64,000 bases of DNA. Source: Arcuatula senhousia (lineage: Eukaryota > Mollusca > Bivalvia > Mytilida > Mytilidae). Shown here piece by piece: positions 59,656 to 64,000 of this stretch (positions within the stretch are counted from its first letter, which is position 1; every line of letters begins with the position of its first letter). The notes beneath the pieces were generated by a model, which was given only the letters and a program-made list of their open reading frames with translations, was not told the origin of the DNA and made no database searches. The stretch spans positions 31,277,275 to 31,341,274 of the forward strand of contig OZ020308.1 of assembly GCA_963971305.1 (NCBI GenBank). Reading direction: 5' to 3'. A program made the position numbers and the translations under genes.

Positions 59656-62600
59656 AAGTTAATGAAGAAAAGTATAGAAACGTTAGGGTTAACATAGGGT
59701 TAGCAAAGAAAAACATGTATAAGGCCTTAGTGTTAGGGTTAACATATAAAAACCTGCATACGACTTTTGGCTCGGGTTATCATAGAAAGACAGGCATACC
59801 ACGTTAGGTTTATGATTAGCATAGAAAAACTTGCACAAGGCGTTTGGGTTAACAGGAAACATGCAAACGGCGTTAAGGGTAAGGGTTAAAATATGAAAAT
59901 AACATGCGAACGGCATTAGGGTTAGGGTTTACATAGACAAGCTTGTAATCGGCGTTAGGGTCAGGATTAGTGCTGAACAACGTGCATACGGCGTTAGCAT
60001 GAGAGTAAACAGAATACTATGGATTCATTTATTTTCGTTGGTATCAATTTTCGTGGTTTGGTCGTGTGGCTTATGTGAATCAATGTAAAAATAACATTTC
60101 GTTGGATTACTATTTTCATGGTTGACTGTTATCCACGAAAACCACGAAATTTGGTACCCCACGAATATAAATGACATAACCGTACCTGTATACGGCGTCA
60201 GGGTAAGAGTTAACACAGAAAAAAACATTTATATGGCGTGAGGAAAAGGGATAACATAGAATAACTTATGTACGGCGTTAAAATTAGGATTAACATAGAA
60301 ACACATGTATATGGTCTTGGGGTTAGGGTTAGCATAGAGGAAAACATGTATACCCGTTAGGATTAGGGTTCACCTGAAAAAAAACATGTATACGGCCTTG
60401 GGGTTAGGGTAAGCATAGAAAAACAAGCATGCGCCGTTAAAATTAGGGGTAGGGATAACAAAAAGTATTGCATTCATCGTAAGCGATAAGGTACCTATAA
60501 GAAACCATGCATACGGCGTTAGGATTTTGGTAAACAGAAAAAATGCATACGGCATTATTGTAATGGTTAACTTAGAAAAACATGTGTATGACATTAGGGT
60601 TAGGGTTAACATAGAAAACGGGTGCATTTTATTCCCCCTTATAACAGATATTCGGCGTTAAGGTTAGGGTTAGCAAACAAAAACATGTATAAGGCCTTAG
60701 GGTTATGTTTAACAATCAAAAACGTTTATACGGCGTTAGGGTTAGGGTTAAAATAGAGAGACAGGCATACCACGTTAGGTTTAGGGTTAGCATAGAAAAC
60801 TTGCACAAAGCGTTAGGATTAGGGTTAACAAGAAACATGCAAACGGCATTATGGTTAGGGTTTACATATAGAAAAGCTTGTAATCGGCATTAAGGTTAGC
60901 GCTGAACAACATGCATACAGCGTTAGGTTGAGGGTAAATAGAATACCTGTATACGGACTTAGGGTAAGAGTTAACATAGAAAACATGCCTATGGCGTGAG
61001 GGCTGTGGATAACTTAGAAAAAACGTATGTACGGCGTTAAAATTAGGGTTAACAAAAAACACATGTATATTGTCTTGGGGTTAGGGTTAGCATAGAAAAA
61101 CATGTATACAGCGTAAAGATTAGGGTTCACAAAGAAAAACATGTATACGGCGTTAGGATCAGGGTTCACATAAAAAACAAGTATACGGCCGTGGGGTTAG
61201 GGTTAGCTTGGAAAACATGCATACGTCGTTAGCATTAGGATAACTATAGGTCCTAGGATTAGGCTTAACATAGAAAAACATGTTTACAGTTTTCGGGACA
61301 GGGTAAGCATAGAAAAAACATGGATAAGGCGTACGGGTAAGGGTTAACATAGAAAAAACATGCATACGGCGTTAGGGTTAGGTATAAACAGAAAACATAG
61401 ATACGGCATTAGGGTTAGAGTTAGCATAGAAAAACGTGCGTTAGGATGAGGGCTAGCACAGAAAAACATGCATACGGCGTTTGGATTAGGGTTAACATAG
61501 TAAAATTTGTATACGGCGTTATGGTTAGGGTTCACATAAAAAATCATGCATACGGCGTTAATGTTCGAGTAAGCATAGAAAAACATGCATACTGTGTTCC
61601 AGTATTAGGGTAAACATAGAAAAAACATGTATACGGTTTTGGGGTTAGGGTTAGCATTGAAGAAACATATTATACGTCGTGCGGGTTAGGGTTAACTTAG
61701 AAAAACATGTGAATGGCGTTAGGGTTAGGGTTAACATAGAAAACGGGTGTATTTTATTCCCCCTTATAACATATATTCGACGTTAAGGTTAGGGTTAGCA
61801 GACAAAAACATGTATAAGGCCTTAGGGTTTTGTTGAACAAACAAAAACTTTTATATGGCGTTAGAGCTAGGGTTAACATAGAAAGACAGGCATACCACGT
61901 TAAGTTTAGGGTTAGCATATAAAACTTGCACAAAGCGTTAGGGTTAGGGGTAACAAGAAACATGCAAACGGCATTATGTTTAGGGTTTACATAGAAAAGC
62001 TTGTAATCGGCGTTAAGGTTAGCGCCGAACAACATGCATACAGAGTTAGGTTGAGGGTAAATAGAATACCTGTATACGGCCTTAGGGTAAGAGTTAACAT
62101 AGAAAACATTCCTATGGCGTGAGGGTTGGGGATAACTTAGAAAAACTTATGTACGGCGTTAAGATTAGGGTTAATATAGAAAAACATGTATATGGTCTTG
62201 GAGTTAGGGTTAGCATAGAAAAACATGTATAGAGCGTAAAGATTAGGGTTCACATAGAAAAACATGTATACGGCGTTGGGATTAGGGTTCACATAAAAAC
62301 AAGTATACGGCCATGGGGTTAGGGTTAGCTTGGAAAACCTGCATACGTCGTGAGCGTTAGGGTAACTATAGGTTGCTAGGATTAGGCTTAACATAGAAAA
62401 ACATGTTTACAGTTTTCGGGTCAGGGTAAGCAAAGAAAAAAGATGGATAAGGCGTACGGGTAAGGGTTAACATAGAAAAACACATGAATACGGCGTTAGG
62501 GTTAGGTATAAACAGAAAACATACATACGGCATTAGGGTTGGAGTTAGCATAGAAAAACGTGCATTAAGCGTTAGGATAAGGGTAAGCATAGAAAAAACA

Positions 62601-64000
62601 TGCATACGGCGTTTGGATTAGGGTTAACATAGTAAACTTTGTATACGGCGTTATGATTAGGGTTCACATAAAAAACATACATACGGCGTTAACATTCGAG
62701 TTAGCATGGAAAACATGCTTACGATTTTTCAGTATTAAGGTAAACATAGAAAAACTTGTATACGGTTTTTGGGTAAGGGTAAGCATAGAAAAAACATGTA
62801 TACGTCGTGCGGGTTAGGGTTAACTTAGAAAAACATGTGAATGGCGTTAGGGCTAACATAGAAAACGGGTGTATTTTATTACCCCCTTATAACAGATATT
62901 CTGCGTTAAGGTTAGGGTTAGCAAACAAAAACATGTATAAGGCATTAGAGTTTTGTTTAACAAACAAAAACTTTTATATGGCGTTAGGGCTAGGGTTTAC
63001 ATAGAAAATAGAAAAACAGGCATACCACGTTAGGTTTAGGGTTAGCATAGAAAACATGCCAAAGCGTTAGGGTTAACAAGAAACATGCAAACGGCATTAT
63101 GGTTAGGGTTTACATAGAAAAGCTTGTAATCGGCGTTAAGGTTAGCGCTGAACAACATACATACAGCGTTAGGGTGAGGGTAAATAGAATACCTGTATAC
63201 GGCCTTAGGGTGAGAGTTAATATAGAAAACATGCCTATGGCGTGAGGGTTTGGGATAACTTAGAAAAACTTATGTACGGCGTTAAGATTATGGTTAACAT
63301 AGAAAAAACATGTATATGGTCTTGGGGTTAGGGTTAGAATAGAAAAACATGTATACAGCGTAAAGATTAGAGTTCACATAGAAAAACATGTATACGGCGT
63401 TAGGATAAGGGTTCACATAAAAACAAATATACGGCCGTGGGGTTAGGGTTAGCATAGAAAAACATGCATACGTCGTTAGCATTAGGGTAACTATAGGTCC
63501 TAGGATTAGGCTTAACATAGAAAAACATGTTTACAATTTTCGGGTCAGAGTTAGCATAGAAATAAACATGGATAAGGCGTACGGGTAAGGATTAACATAG
63601 AAAAAAAAACATGCATACGGCGTTAGGGTTAGGTATTAACAGAAAACATACATACGGCATTAGGGTTAGAGTAAGTATAGAAAAACGTGCATTAGGCGTT
63701 AGGATAAGGGTAAGCATAGAAAAACATCCATACGGCGTTTGAATTATGGTTAACATAGTAACATTTGTATACGGCGTTAGTGTTAGGGTTCACATAGAAA
63801 AACATGCATACGGCGCTAACGTTCGAGTTCACATAGAAAAACATGTATACGGCGTTAGGATTAGGGTTCACATAAAAAACAAATATACGGCCGTGGGGTT
63901 AGGGTTAGCATAGAAAAACATGCATACGTCGTTAGCGTTAGGGTAACTATAGGTCGTTATGATTAGGCTTAACATAGAAAAAACATGTTTACAATTTTCG
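59656..64000 (+). repeat. telomere-like satellite, TTAGGG-oriented block 6 with ~1.12-kb higher-order units
   Basis: TTAGGG-type monomers to the window end. The marker 'gaaaacgggtg.attttatt' occurs at about 60617, 61741 and 62863, and 'gggtaaatagaatacctgta' near 60934, 62054 and 63177. Both give a period of about 1,120 bp across more than 25 monomers, so the array is amplified as higher-order units. It runs off the right edge. Confidence 0.92.
60015..60184. mobile_element. MITE family Z copy 4 (shortened, co-duplicated with satellite)
   Basis: Starts TACTATGGATTCATTTATTT and ends AATGACATAACCGTA. Lacks about 40 bp present in 57778-57988, but the flanking satellite variants match, so it travelled by segmental duplication and did not arrive by new insertion. 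Confidence 0.75.

Noticed and set aside
52599..63518. Many open frames with NPNPNA and NAVCMFFYVNP repeats on both strands
   Set aside because: They are translations of the CCCTAA-type satellite: a 39-bp monomer is 13 codons, so frames stay open. The likeness to NANP-type parasite antigen repeats is coincidental.
1..64000. tRNA or rRNA genes
   Set aside because: No T-arm-like GGTTCGAATCC context with a matching acceptor stem and no conserved rRNA segment was found by eye; a covariance scan would be needed to exclude degenerate copies.

Overview
This looks like AT-rich nuclear DNA from an animal, most probably a marine bivalve of the mussel type. That taxonomic call is an inference. It rests on a multi-intron beta-glucuronidase gene, an animal ULK3-type kinase, degenerate non-LTR retrotransposons, and dense copies of tandem-repeat-cored mobile elements resembling the pearl/BIV160-like elements I recall from bivalves. 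There are no bacterial operons, no rRNA and no convincing tRNA.

Layout. (1) 1-21.8 kb: a plus-strand beta-glucuronidase gene (GUSB type). Eleven consecutive exons join in frame from 318 to the stop at 20881; the first exon(s) lie off the left edge. Both catalytic glutamates, the GH2 signature 2 and the N-x-K sugar-recognition motif are present. Its introns hold many non-autonomous elements, several ending within about 35-60 bp of a 3' splice site. (2) 24.0-25.0 kb: an intronless ULK3-like kinase reading frame with an intact catalytic domain, a one-base frameshift before the C-terminal helper region and a shortened MIT segment, probably a retrocopy. (3) 26.2-33.4 kb: two broken minus-strand LINEs, one split by a 774-bp element, plus related short elements. 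(4) 33.5-37.8 kb: a nest of elements three deep in which the host element's own tandem units preserve 'empty sites' for two insertions. (5) 37.8-39.0 kb: the first two coding exons of a lysine-rich/acidic protein I do not recognise, starting at a strong-context ATG. (6) 39-52.5 kb: no recognisable exons, but a microsatellite-headed element, a palindromic minisatellite, a dispersed repeat and a second copy of a TTAA-flanked transposon. (7) 52.56-64 kb: a long satellite of roughly 38-40 bp monomers, each with degenerate telomere-type TTAGGG/CCCTAA steps, organised in ~1.12 kb higher-order units, with several strand switches and inserted elements.

The genes do not form a pathway; the neighbourhood is a normal animal locus loaded with accessory DNA. 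The most interesting material is (a) the telomere-like satellite with higher-order structure, (b) a superfamily of short elements sharing a 5' hairpin, a CGTC microsatellite, a tandem core and a CTTGTTT-type 3' end, with internal evidence for insertion into T-runs without clear duplication, and (c) the regularly spaced GAAATTTC palindromes at 42.7-43.4 kb.
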